From contig CANTUQ010000073.1 of NCBI GenBank assembly GCA_947683425.1, positions 15,362,001 to 15,426,000 of the forward strand: a DNA stretch of 64,000 nucleotides, read 5' to 3'. The position numbers and the translations under genes are program-made. Below are positions 33,796-46,000 of the stretch, in pieces. This DNA comes from Excoecaria cochinchinensis (Eukaryota > Streptophyta > Magnoliopsida > Malpighiales > Euphorbiaceae). Below the pieces are notes generated by a model, which did no database searches, was not told the origin of the DNA, and saw only the letters and a list, made by a program, of their open reading frames with translations. Numbering within the stretch: position 1 is the first letter of the stretch; each line of letters begins with the position of its first letter.

Positions 33796-34574
33796 TAAGG
33801 AGATTGAATGAGTAAACAAGAAGAAAGCAAATGACCACGTATTAGGAAGAAAAAAGATAGTGTTCAAACATAAAAAGAGAAATTATCACAAAAAAAATAC
33901 CAAACAAGAAAATGAATAAATCCAATTTTTCACATCCAGATTGTATACATTTACCCATTTTCATGCCAAAAACGGGATAAAAATTGAGAAAAATCATGCT
34001 AACAGAAAAAAAACTCAAAAACACATGTTCATAAATGCAAGAAAATAAATAAAATAAATAAGATAAAATTAGAAAATAATAATAGATCCAAGAAATCTTT
34101 GCCCTTATATTTGATGATTAGCAAGCAGGATGTCTTGGTCTATTTTTCCTTGTCAAGAACTAAAAATAAACTCAAAAAATGATTCAAAAATCTCAAGTTT
34201 TTATCTCAAAAACCCCAAGAATAATAAAACTCAAAAATAGATTTTTGGTGTTTTGATAGAAAACCCAAGTTAAGGAAATTAATTTTCCTTCCTCAAGTTA
34301 ATCCCAACTTACCAAATATTTTTTAGATTTAAGAAAAATCAAGAAAAGATGGAGGAAAATGAATTTTTACTCTCAAAAATGAGTTTTTCTCTCAAGAAAA
34401 CTCTCTCCAAAAACCCCAGAAAGAATCCTCCCCTTTTCTCTCTCCATCCTATTCTATTTATACCCATTTTTCAAGGAAAACCCTAATTTTATTGGGAAAA
34501 TAGTTTTAAAAATCAAAAACCCTTAAAAAAAGGTTAAAACAAGACCAAAAACGGGGAAAAAATCATTTTCGGCG

Positions 34575-34720
34575 AAAAAAACAGTGCGCAGGGGCAGGCT
34601 GCTGCCCACGGGCGGCCTCCCGTGCACTGGCCACGCCTGCGCGGCGGCCTAGCGCACAGGACGTGCGCTGGGCGCCCCGAGCGCGCAGCCCCCCCGCGCA
34701 TGCGACGCGCCGAGTTTATT
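34575..34720. repeat. GC-rich block inside solo LTR
   Basis: About 145 bp of very high GC in AT-rich DNA, with short inverted repeats such as GCGCGCAG/CTGCGCGG-type. It starts 224 bp from the sense 5' end of the LTR. Confidence 0.75.
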
Positions 34721-34944
34721 TTTATTTATTTATTTTTTAAAACAAAACTTTTGACACAAAATTAACACTTCCAACCTTACTTTTTTATTTTTTATTTTTA
34801 AAGTATATATTTTTATTTATTTTTCTAAAAAAGACAACTTGACAAGGAAACGATCGATTCTCACTTTTTTGCCGATAAATCGGTCTTTTATTTTTATCAT
34901 TGGGTAATCCTGATCTTGGACCGCGTCAGGACCCGATGTCTACA

Positions 34945-35795
34945 ATATAAAAACAAAATTTGTTCATGAGATGCATGCAAGTACATCTAAAAGTTATCAC
35001 AAGAAAAATTACACTCAAAAAAAGTTGATAAGTTTCTGCCTTATTGTAAAACGGTAATTAACTCTTTTGCTACATGTTTCTATTGCTGTAGAAAAGGACA
35101 TATATCAAAATTCTATTATTATAAGAAGAATGCTAATTATATAAAACAAAAACGGGTGGTTAAAAATTATGTGATTAATTTGACTAACCGTGTAGGACCC
35201 AAGAAAGATTGGGTACCTAAAAATACTTAAATTCATTGCAAATTTGCCAAAGGAGTGCTAAGACAGAAATGCATGGATAGTTGCTACTCTAGGCATATGA
35301 CAGGGGATAAAACTAACTTTTCTAAGCTGGAAAAATCTGATGGTGGTTCTGTTAGTTTTGGTGATAACAAAAAATGAAAATTGTTGGTATTAGAACAATT
35401 GGTTCTAATCCAACTATTAAGATGTCTCTCTTGTTGTAGGGCTAAAATACAACTTGTTAAGCATTAGTCAATTATATGACAAAAACAGAAGAGTGATCTT
35501 TGAGTTAAATCACCGTAGAATTAAAGATGTTGGAACAAGAAAATCTATTCTAAAGGGCCAAAGATCTAGAAACATTTATCTAGTAAGCCTTGAAAATATT
35601 AAGAAAAGTGAACCTATTTGCCTAATTTCTAAGGAAGATTTGAGTATTTTATGGCAAAGAAAACTAGGACATGCGAGCTTCCATGCAATAGAAAAGCTAG
35701 TCAGAAAAGATTTAGTGAATGGAATGTCAGAAATAAAAATTGACAAAGATCATGTGTGCAAAGCATCTCAATTTGAGAAACAAACAAGAAATTCC
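34945..35795 (+). pseudogene. Ty1/copia pol start: zinc knuckle, protease relic, pre-integrase
   Basis: Resumes the copia element. A second CCHC-like segment (CFYCCRKGHISKF) lies near 35070. MDSCYSRHMTGDK near 35276 is the copia protease motif, normally DSGCSRHMTG, with the Gly and Cys changed. GAG-pre-integrase follows at 35454-35795 with LSISQLYDK, LWQRKLGHAS and HVCKASQFEKQTRNS. Several frameshifts separate these blocks. Coding stops at about 35795, just before the integrase core, where Tat-like sequence begins. Confidence 0.85.
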
Positions 35796-35994
35796 ATATA
35801 TAGGGACTCTTGCTTGCCCTTTCCTAGATGGACAGATGGAGGTGGAGTTGCGAGCACCACGACCATTAGCTCCTAGGTCTCCACCAGTAGATGTTACTGA
35901 CAAGCCATCTACCTCTGCGGCTCCAACCATGCCTTTAGTATACATATCAGACGAGAATGATCCCGAGGAGCCTACAGACTATGATCTACTCTAG
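35796..35994 (+). pseudogene. Small extra ORF end, acidic C-terminus
   Basis: Open reading in a Pro/Ala-rich segment (RAPRPLAPRSPPVDV) ending YISDENDPEEPTDYDLL before TAG at 35992-35994. The tail matches that of the Tat ORF at 16116. The N-terminal side runs into copia codons, so the start is lost. Confidence 0.5.
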
Positions 35995-36280
35995 CTGATG
36001 TTCAGGGAGACTCATTGTTATTTTGATTTGACTTATGTACAAAACTAATATAACTTGTATATAGACAATGCACTTTAATATGAGATGGATAAAAGGAATA
36101 AGAATAAAAATAATGAATCACAAATAATAAAATGACGGATGATAATAGAGAAACAAATAAAACCACACAAGAGGTAAACTCTCAAATAACTCATCAAAAT
36201 AATTTGACACATTGATTAATGGAAATTTCTTTATTCAGAAAATGGCCGAGGTTAGACACTGCAACAAGTAGTTAGATGCC

Positions 36281-36660
36281 AAAGCCAATCCAAGAGGATA
36301 ACAATCACTTTGTAGCCTAAATAACTGCCCGGTGATATTCAAGAATACTCGCACTTTGTAAGTTTAGAAATGACTCGGTACAATCCAAGAGGAGAATACC
36401 CGCACTTTGTATGTCTAGAGAATGACTCCGTGCAATCCAAGAGGATGCTATTCACACTTCGTAAGTTTAGAAATGACTCGGTGCAATCCAAAAGGATAAC
36501 AATCACTTTGTAGTTTGGATAGCGGCTCGATGAGATTTAAGAATGACCACACTTTGTAGTCTAGTTAATGATTCGGTGCAATCCAAGAGGATGATATTAG
36601 CACTTTGGAAGTTTAGAAATGACTCGATGCAATCCAACAGGACGATATTCACAATTCAAA
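36281..36660. repeat. Tandem repeats of ~57-60 bp
   Basis: About six units with GACTCGGTGCAATCCAAGAGG followed by 'cactttgtaagtttagaaat'. They occupy the same place, before the PPT, as the unrelated repeats at 15140-15640. Confidence 0.9.
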
Positions 36661-36903
36661 TCACAAAACTATTCTCTAGGGAACAACCAGCTCTTCAGGA
36701 GGCATCTGTCCAACATCAAAACAACGAAAATTTGAAACGTCAGCAAGACAGCGCCAATCGATCACCAAGAGAGTGGCTCGGCATGTCAGTAAACGAGTGT
36801 TAGTCAAAGATCCATTGCGGCTCCATGAACGCAGCTGGAAAGTGGCAGCCTCAAGTACGGCCTCCTTTCCTTTTCTCTGAATTTTTGCTCACCTAAGCAC
36901 CCA

Positions 36904-39590
36904 TGTAACACCCCAACACCCCCATAAGAAATATAGGGGCGCCACGCGGACACTTACGTATACAAATACATATGCATACACTAGCGGAAGCGATACCATT
37001 ATACACATCCATACAAGAATAATAAAATAAAATAATACTACACTAGGGCCCAACATGTATTTCATATTAACTACATATAGATATACATATTTATCTTTAT
37101 ATATGTTCATATTACAACCTGTTTTCATTTAGCTTTACACATACATTTACATGTGATTACCATACTCATTTCTGTACATATACATTTACATAATGATGTT
37201 ACTCAAAACATCATAAACTCTATTTCTAACTTATACAAAAAGAGATCAAAACAAAACCCCTAGTGGCCTTGACCCGCAGATGCCCGCTCACTGATCCGAA
37301 CCTGTAAACCTATACGGAAACAAACATTCGTGCTAAGCGATAACGCTTAGTGGGGATGAAAATAAAGCAAGGGTACATGCATTACTTATACAAACATGTT
37401 CAATACAAAACAATAATCATCTAATCTATATACTCTCGTATTCACATGCATATAAACTGTTATTCATTAACAGGTCATGTATACATATTCTCATTCTCAA
37501 GCAAAGGCATATATACAAAACAAGACTTATACATCAACTCTTGTACACTTCAAAACATATAATAGGAATAGCCTGAAATCCTTTAGTTGTGGATACGGGC
37601 GCTCTATAATCAGAAGACCGAAGTCTCAGAACATGTACTATATCTATATCGGTATGACCATCTCGAAGGTCGGCCGCTTCGCCCAAACGGGGCGGTCGGT
37701 AGCAGCTGCACGGTAACCCTTTATAAGCATGCTTATCTATCCACTGCTATGACTTTCAGGCTGTGCATATAGACTCTATACGCTATATCATATACATTAT
37801 ATCTCTCAAGCATTATAACATGATCCAATCCTATATAATCAATATCACCTGGAATGTCATGCTTAATAATCCAAAAAGAATGTAAACATTTGGGTTCACT
37901 GTCGCTCTCGCAACAGAAGCCAGATAGCATAAAGATTCTATGAATTATACCAAAAGCATTACAATAACTCAAGCATTATATAACAATTAAGATCACAGAG
38001 TATGTCGTGTTCAACACTAACTCTTATCTCGTGGCATTATTTAGCTAGATAACTAATCTTGTAATCATTTGGTAAACCTAAACATGCATGGTATAGACCA
38101 CGAAAACATTCCGGGGTAATACGGGTTCAATTCGGGAAGAAAAACACCTAAAAATATACAAATTGGTTGAGGGGAAAGGTGGGGAATTGAATCATGTCAA
38201 CCATGGGCTCTAAATCAAGAGGAAAATCACTCTTATGACCTGTTCTGTCGCGCTCGCGACAGAAGGCTCCGTCAGGAACCTTTAAGAGACTGCTTCTCAC
38301 CTCTAACTTGTATCGTCTAAACCGACCTCTAAAAATCATTTTTAGGCAAAAAACTAATGTTAAAAATTGTTCCCTAGGATGTTAACTTTCAAATGGGATA
38401 AATTTCAGGTCAATTGGACATCTATAACTCCAGATATGAGCTAAACAAGATATATTGTTCCAGTAACCCGATCCAAACAGAGACACTTTGGTTTTTAACA
38501 TTTTCGTGGATCGTAGAGCCAGAATTAGCTCCATCACCTCTTAGACATTTTTAGCGACGGATCTTATCTTTCAGATGCAATTTGAATCAACCCAATTAAA
38601 GGCCTATAAATATACTTATGACAAAAATAATACACAGAGTTCTAATGAAAACTGAACAAAATTCCCCCAAAATCACACTTTACACACAAAAGCTATATGG
38701 AAACCAGCTAACACATCCAAAACTCATGCAAAATGATCCAATACATGATCACAAACATATCTAAATACATATAACATAGAAAAATTGCAAGCAATCAAAA
38801 TGAACAAAAATCAAATCGCACACGATCCCAACCTCTAGGAGCTTGATCACAGCTCTCTACTCGTTCCGATCTTCTCTTTGCATTTGTCCAACTTCTTGTC
38901 CACAGCTTCCATGCATAAATCAACCAATATAACACTTAATCCATAAGCTTCACTTTAAATCAAAAACAGAAATTAAATAGAAGAAGAAGACCAATGCTAT
39001 CATAATAGTACTACTTACCTCTTCTCAAAAACCCACTCTCTTCATCCCAAACCAAGTGATTCTCTTAAGAACAGCTCAAATGAAGAAGAAAGGAACAAGA
39101 GATAGGACAAAGCAAGGTAGAACGGTTGACCAAAGAAAAATAAGAAAGAAGAGCAAAAGGGCCAAAAATAACGTGAAAGAAGAATGGGAAGTTGGTCAAT
39201 GTTAATCCAATATTAAATTCCCACCTTCCAAAATTAAATACATGTATATCTCTTTAGTTCCTTATTTCCTTTTAATTCATATGTATATCTCTTTTCTTAA
39301 TAAATACATACATGTATTTTGACCAAACCACATAATATCCCATGCCACATGTCACCCTCCTACAATGCCACTTGTCAAACTCCTATGCCGCCATGTGTCC
39401 GATACACATCAAATAATCCAATTCAAATAGGATTCACGTGACGCATTCTGTCGCGCCCGCGACACTATCGCGCTCGCGACAGAACCCACACACAAGCCCC
39501 TTACTCAAATACACTCTTTTATACACACAAACTCTTGAATTCCCAAACAAAAATTCCGAAATTCTACTAGGGCCAAATCGGGTTGTTACA
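36904..39590 (-). mobile_element. Solo gypsy LTR, minus strand
   Basis: On the plus strand TGTAACACCCCAACACC to GGGTTGTTACA, with duplication ACCCA at 36899-36903 and 39591-39595. It is 2687 bp with no internal domain. The stem-loop CTAAGCG-ATAA-CGCTTAG and the TATA-side palindrome TAAGCATGCTTA are shared with 3111-5214. TCGCG palindromes lie near 37905, 38246 and 39448-39482. It sits between the tandem repeats and the PPT of the second Tat element. Confidence 0.92.
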
Positions 39591-39606
39591 ACCCATGCAC
39601 TAACTT

Positions 39607-39625
39607 TCCCAAAACTAGGGGCAAC
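39607..39625 (+). other. Polypurine tract of the second Tat element
   Basis: Reads CCCAAAACTAGGGGCAAC directly before TGTAGACACC; a counterpart of 14965-14983. Confidence 0.8.
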
Positions 39626-41753
39626 TGTAGACACCGAGTCCCAAGTCAGCTTAAATCAGGATTACCCAGTGATAAAATTAGTGTCTGGTCACAGACAATA
39701 ATGTGGAAAGTGATATTTCCTTGTCAAACTCCTTTAAAAAAAAAATTATGTTGCTGACTTGTGCGAGCCGCCTCTCGAGGGTGGGCTTGGGGGGCCACCT
39801 CTCGGGGGCGGACCGCGTGAGGAGGCCGGCCCTCGTCATCTTCCTCCCCTTCTTGCATTTTTGCTCCCCAAAAATCATGGAATTTAATTTTGAATTGAAT
39901 TCCAATGCTCATTTTTGGGATTTTTGAAAGTTATTTACGGTTTTTTTCCATTTCAAATTAATTTTTTTTGGATTGAATTGACTTTATTTATTCCTAAAAT
40001 CTCGTTTTAATTAAAGAACAATATATAATTTTTTGGAGAGAGAAAAAAAAAGAAGGAAAAACATTTCTGAAATTTTGGATTTTTTCTTAAGAAAGAAAAA
40101 CGATTTTCTTTTAGAATCGGAATTTTTGATTGAAAACGGTGCTTCAAATAGAGAAATTGATTCTCCTTTCTTGGGACCTTTTTTTTTTTCAAACAAGTTC
40201 TTGAGTTTTTAGAGAGAAAAAGCTTCAATTCTTCTTGGTTTTTGATTTAATTTTTGTGAATCTTGACAAGGGAACGATATACAATTCATCCTTCCGATAA
40301 TTAATCAATCTGAGGATAAATTTTTGAGCCCAATTGTATTATTTCATTAATTTTTTCTCTGTTTTATTCACCTTCCACCATTGTTGCACCTCTTGAGTTA
40401 TTATTTTATGTGATCAATCTGTTTATTTTTTACTCATGATTTAAGTTGTTTTAAGTGTTTTTCGTATCATTATGGCATGAAAGCATGTAAAATCACATAA
40501 AATTGCAAGTTTTGCATTGAATTTGAGAAGAAAAGTTTTTTTTTTTTTACATTCTTGCATCTTTCCTCCCCTTAAGGGGCGGGAAGGAGGTGAGGGGCGG
40601 CCTGCCCGCCCTTCGTGGGGTGGCCGCCCCTCAACCCTTTTTTTTTGTCCTTTTGTAGTTTTTGACATATTTTGTCCCATTTTCGATGTTTTTTTGTCTA
40701 TATTCACATGATGTGATTTTTGCATGATTTTATTGTTATTTTTCTTGCCTTGTAATATTTATTTATTTTATTATTTTATGTGATAATGTTTATTTTTATT
40801 GTTTTATTTGATTTAATTGATATTTAGATTTATTTACTAACATTAATTTTATTTTGTTTTATTTTATTTATAATTCTTGTTTTTCCTTATTTGAGCATTC
40901 TTACGAGCAAACAGAGAGATCGGGGAGGTATTTTTTGGTTGGATTTATCATTTCTGTCATTTGGTTATTTTTAGTTATTTTTCTTTTTATTTATTTTGTC
41001 ATGTAATTTGTAATAAAATTATTTATTTTATTCACGTTAAAATAAAATCACACAAAATATTTTTATTAATAAATTGGGTATTTCTCTAATAAAATAGGAC
41101 CAATATCCTCAATTTAACCAATAAAATTCACTTTTAAAGAAGAGTTAATTTTCTCAAAATGGGATCACTTATTCCATTTTTCTCAATATTCACCCAAAAA
41201 TAACTCTTCGATTTTTTTAAACTGATTATGAAGAAACCAATGTTCTTATTCCAAATAAATATTCTGTATTCTGCTTTATGTATGTTATTTATTTATTTAT
41301 TTTAATTTTGTATTTTGGGTGATTGTGTTTTTGTCCCAATTTCGTTTTGTAATTTATTTTTGGATTTTAGTTATTTTATTTATCGGTTTTCTGCGATATT
41401 TGACGTGCGCTTTAAATTCTAATGCATGACCATGTGAGAGTGAGATAGAAATTTAATATTAAAAACTCATTTATAATTAATCAAGATATTAATAAAAGTA
41501 AAGTTCCGAACTACTCTCTGCTTTAAATACCCGAAATTAGACGAATTTTCCTAATTTCTTATAAATTGGGTGGCGACTTCAAAATATTTTAAAGGTCTCT
41601 AAAGGTTTTATATGATTAGATGAACTTTCCAAATGTTCTATTGGATAAGGATTACATAATATCTCATATTGCCCAAAATTTAGACGCGAATCCTCTCGGA
41701 CTCTAAAAGCCGGCCTCCAAGAAAGTGTCAAAGTAGGATCGGCGCGCGTCACA
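39626..41753 (+). mobile_element. 3' LTR of the second Tat-like element
   Basis: TGTAGACACCGAGTCCC to GCGCGCGTCACA, 2128 bp, in the reverse orientation to the solo LTRs at 29678 and 57584. Two GC-rich blocks lie at about 39760-39850 and 40560-40640. The stretch 'tgggtggcgacttcaaaatatttta' near 41568 matches the reversed form in 29860 and 57765. ORFs within it are chance. Confidence 0.85.
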
Positions 41754-43057
41754 GTTGGCGTATTAGTTTCCTCCTAGGCTTGATCTTCTTTAGGCCTCCC
41801 TTATGAGATTAGTATGTTGTTATATCATGATATTGTTAGCACATTAATTTTATGTGCATTAGTATGTTTTTCTAGTAAGCTCTGCTCATCCTTTACCAAA
41901 AAAAAAGGAATTTACAAACTTAAAAATTGCATGCAATTAAATCAATTATATATATGTTTCAATTAAATTAAAGTTCATGTCTACTTTTTCCTCCAAACTT
42001 AATTCAATTTTGTTCAGAGATGCCGATCTTTTGTAAAATAGAATATTGTTTTATTTGTAAAAAGGATCAATTAGTTAATTAAAATTTTTATGTTTTAATG
42101 GAGCCAATTTCATTTTTAAAAAATTAAAATCATACTAGATAAACCCTTAAAAAAAACAATATTAGTAAATAGTTCCTAATTCAAAAATAAAACATATTTC
42201 TTTCTTATTAATATATTTGTCACAATTTATCTTCAACTTAGCGATATCACAATTTCAATCATTAAGTATTTCAGTAGTTAAACTGAATGGCCCACTACAT
42301 TATAGCATATTTAACCCAATTTTTACTTTTTAAGAGTAAAGTTGACCCAATCAAAATACAATGGTCTTACTTGACTATCTAGGTGAACTTAATTTTTGAC
42401 CTTTCAGCCTTTGTTTAAAAAAAAAGGTCCACTGTAAACCCTAAATTTGTAAGCAATTAGTTATATCCTAACTGATAGTACTGTAGAATTCCTCATAATT
42501 CATGCCATATCCATTCAAAAATATTCTAAAAATATGCCAAATCAAGTATGTGTAAAATTTTAAAAAAAAAAAAAAAAGTATGTGTAAAATAGCAGAACTA
42601 GTACTACTAAATTAAATCTGATAATAAAACACAGGCGCTTTTACTAAGCTCAGAAGCCACCAAAGTCTACTTCCCCATCCTATAAGTAAAATTGATTATT
42701 GGCCGGCCTGAACACAAAAAAGAATGTTTAAAAAATCACCTAAACCCGGCAAAAATTCCACCCAAACCCTAAAAACGGCCCATGGCTACAAGAAAACCAA
42801 TATATGTAGCAATAGCAAATATGATATCAAGTATTCTATGACCTAGAATTATAACAATAGCAAATCAACTTTTGCCCAGCAAAATCTATCTGTTGAGTCC
42901 ACACACAACACAAAAAGATATGAGAATCCTTTGATTGCATAATCATTGAAAAAAAAAATGACAGTTGAAGATTGACATAAAGCAGTGTAATTTCATTGTC
43001 TAATTTGGTAGAAGTCAAACTCCCATTCACAACATAATCACAAAAAATATTCAAGAC
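41754..43057. other. AT-rich DNA downstream of CYP38
   Basis: No protein-coding signal. The part nearest 43057 is expected to hold the CYP38 3' untranslated region; no polyadenylation site was assigned. A poly(A) insertion with flanking repeats is at 42545-42590. Confidence 0.6.
42545..42590. repeat. Poly(A) tract between 14-bp direct repeats
   Basis: AGTATGTGTAAAAT at 42545-42558 and again at 42577-42590 flanks a TTT plus ~15 A run. It looks like a retroposition that left only a tail and target duplication. Confidence 0.7.
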
Positions 43058-46000
43058 CTAACCAGCAATCTTGTAACTTGGATTAACTAAATTATCACGG
43101 CCAGAAACCACTTGCATGGACTCTATGACATCACCAACCTTGAGATCAGCCAAAAAATCCTCGTTTTCTGTGATATAACCAAAAACAGCATACCGGCCAT
43201 CCAATATATTTGCATTGCTGGGAGTCAGTTCACTTTCCTTCAGCAGCCAAAATACCTGACTTGAGGCTGAGTTGTTTTCAAACTCCTGTTGAAAATGAAA
43301 TAGAATATTTAAAAAGGCATAGTAAAAATGAGAAAAAAGCTGCAATTCCAAATTCAAACTCTCACATCTCTGGCCATGGCCATTGTTCCAAATGCATTGA
43401 ATGGAAGCCTTGTCTGGGCCTTGTACAAACCAAGCTCCTGTCAAGTGATAGAATGTCAAATTAGAAATCCAACAGAGAACATATTTTCACAGCAATGCAA
43501 GAAAACTATTACAAATTAACATACAAGACCACAAGAATGGCATCCATAGGAGAAATTGAGAAAATAAATATTTTCTGCATGCTATAGTAGATCTTCCAAG
43601 GAAAAAATAATTAAATTCGGCTAAAGTAGGCTCCTTCATTAGGGCGCTCTGCTTATTAAAACAGAAGCTATAAGTGGACTGATACTGGAATAAGTTTCCA
43701 TCTTGTACAATAAGGCAGCATGACTTTCAGCAATCTGGTGCAAATATTCTATACCTATCATCTATGCCATTACTTCTGGTTGCTTAAATAATTGATTCTA
43801 TATGATTCCAGGGGCAGGAATAAATATGTATATGTGTGTTTGTGCACACATGTGCGAGCAAGTGAGGTACAATGCTCATTTAACCAGAGACGGAAAAATC
43901 TTAAAGTTGGGGGCTCCTATTTCGCATTATTCTAAGTTCAATGCAGAGACATGACAGTGAGAGGATCTTACTTCCAATGTTGCCCCATAAAAAGGAGATT
44001 TCTCCCCATTCACCATGATTTCTAATGGAATTGTCCGAGTTTTTTCTGTACTGGGATCAATAAAACCCTCTGCCGGACCTGCAGGATCTCCAGTTTGGAC
44101 AACAAAGCCATCCGCTGCAATAAATTGTAGAAAACCTTTAGCTTACATCAGAAAACATGATTTTATAGCTAGAGGTAACATGTCTTAGGTGTGTGAGAAA
44201 CAGTATAGGAGAATTTTAATGTTTGTCATATATTCAACTACCTACAAATAGAAAAGGAAGGAAGTGCACTTCTAACAACGTACCTTGTCATTTTGATCTT
44301 TTACTATTCTTTAATTGTTTACATTGGAGAAAGTGAGATGCAAATGAGGTCAAATCAATTTACATATAGTGAATTTTACCTCTCTGGATTTCCATGCCAT
44401 CATAGAAGTGCCTTTCCACCAAGTCCAAGAAATTCCCAGCTGTTACCGGCGCATTGTAACCATCCAGAACAATGTGGAACACACATTCATCTACATTAGG
44501 ATTGTCTTTGACCTTGACCTTCATATCCACAGCTGCTCTCCCCTTCAAGAGAGGCATGTTCCTGTACTCCTCAGGCACTTCATAAGGGAATCCGTCAACC
44601 ATATCCTCTTCAACACTGCAGAAACCCAATGCCCCAGGAACATCTCAGCTGCAGTGAATGGCAAGGTTATATATGAGAATAGTTTAAGAGGATTAACCTT
44701 TCTAAGTCCTTAATTTTTATGTGACACTAGGAGACAGTTACAAAGGAACTAGATATCAACAGACTGTCATTGTGGATCCATATGTCCACAAAACTTAGAA
44801 GAGTTTGACAAGATTACTAGAGCTGTAGCATTTAGAGGCAGAATGAATTTGTATGACCTCACTTGGTGGAGTTTATTCTGAGTAACATTTGTCAGGGTGA
44901 ATACCTTGTCAGGTTGGAGACCAAACAAATGAGGATGCCCTAGAAATAAAATAAAGAACCTCTAATGGATCAAAAGTTTGTCTGATACATTATGAGGATG
45001 CCCTAGAAATAAAATAAAGAACCTCTAATGGATCAAAAGTTTGTCCGATACATTACTAAGTAGCAAGAAACTGAATCAACCATAGCAAGCAGCATTGAAC
45101 TCGATCACTATATATTTTAAACTAAGAGGTACAAAATATGTCAATAAGCAAAAGCCCTAGAGACATAGGTTTCAAGAATTTATTGTCTTGAATCTCAGCA
45201 TGACATGCTATTGAGATTGACAAAACCTACTAAGGCATGTGGCTTACTAGCATTATTAACTTGCAATAACGGATAAAATCCTCTCATAATTAATAATATT
45301 GGTTAAGAGTTTTATCAGAAACAAATTAACACCACGAGATGATACTAGTACTGTGGACTTCAAAATTTCTCTAGAAATTCTATATCAAATTCAACAACAA
45401 ATCATGATACTTTTAACTGCTTCTTGCGTTGCATGGTTCTACATTTTTGCCTACTATAACAATTTTGTTACTTTTAAATTAACTTCATATTGAAATATGG
45501 CTGAAAACTGCGAAGGTCTTCCACTTCAAGCAAGCATGCCATCTTTTGAAGCACTAATGAATTCAATGTCACACCATATAACAATTTGTTCCTGTTAACT
45601 AATCTTTACTTATTAAAGTGTTGTTGTGAACCATAAGGCTAATCCAGATTAATCATTTGCGTTTTTAAATCCAAGATCATCTTTTCCTCACTTTCTTTTA
45701 TAGATTAACATGAAGCTCAATTCTAAGCATGCTGTAGAAATGATTGTCTACAGTACCTACCCTCCAACATAATTAAGTAGCTCCTTCTGTTTAGGAGCCA
45801 CAGCATCTCTGTTCCTGTCCTCGACAATCTGTTGCAGCTCATCCAATCCAGCTTCTAGTTTGTCAAGTATTTCTACTCCATGGTCTTTCTTTGATTCAGC
45901 CAATCCTGAGATAATCAAACTCTTCCCCTGCTTAAGAGACCGAGATGCCTGCCTCACATTCTACATTTTAGACACAAAATAGTTCTCATATTACCACTAA

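Larger units (their letters stand above)
29678..34944 (-). mobile_element. Solo LTR of a Tat-like gypsy element, with two hAT insertions
   Basis: On the plus strand TGTGACGTGCGCC to GATGTCTACA. Flanks are ATATG (29673-29677) and ATATA (34945-34949), a 5-bp duplication with one change. The ends match the LTRs at 57584-60412 and, reversed, 39626-41753; the sense strand is minus as judged from the PPT beside the latter. Length without hAT elements is about 3.16 kb. No internal domain, so LTR-LTR recombination removed it. The site lies within copia gag. Confidence 0.88.
35796..36903 (+). mobile_element. 3' internal region of a second Tat-like element
   Basis: It starts abruptly within copia sequence. 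It holds a small ORF end, tandem repeats and a lead-in to a PPT that continues at 39596 after a solo LTR insertion. With the LTR at 39626-41753 it is the 3' part of an element in plus orientation. Its gag-pol and 5' LTR are missing, so either the element is truncated or a deletion joined it to copia. Confidence 0.7.

Noticed and set aside
33475..33838. Minus-strand hydrophobic ORFs that look like membrane proteins
   Set aside because: Same artefact of an AAT-rich island inside a solo LTR.
41754..41900. Sequence after the LTR at 41753, considered as the primer-binding site of a 5' LTR
   Set aside because: GTTGGCGTATTAG does not match the Tat site found at 24893, and a PPT precedes the LTR, so it is a 3' LTR.
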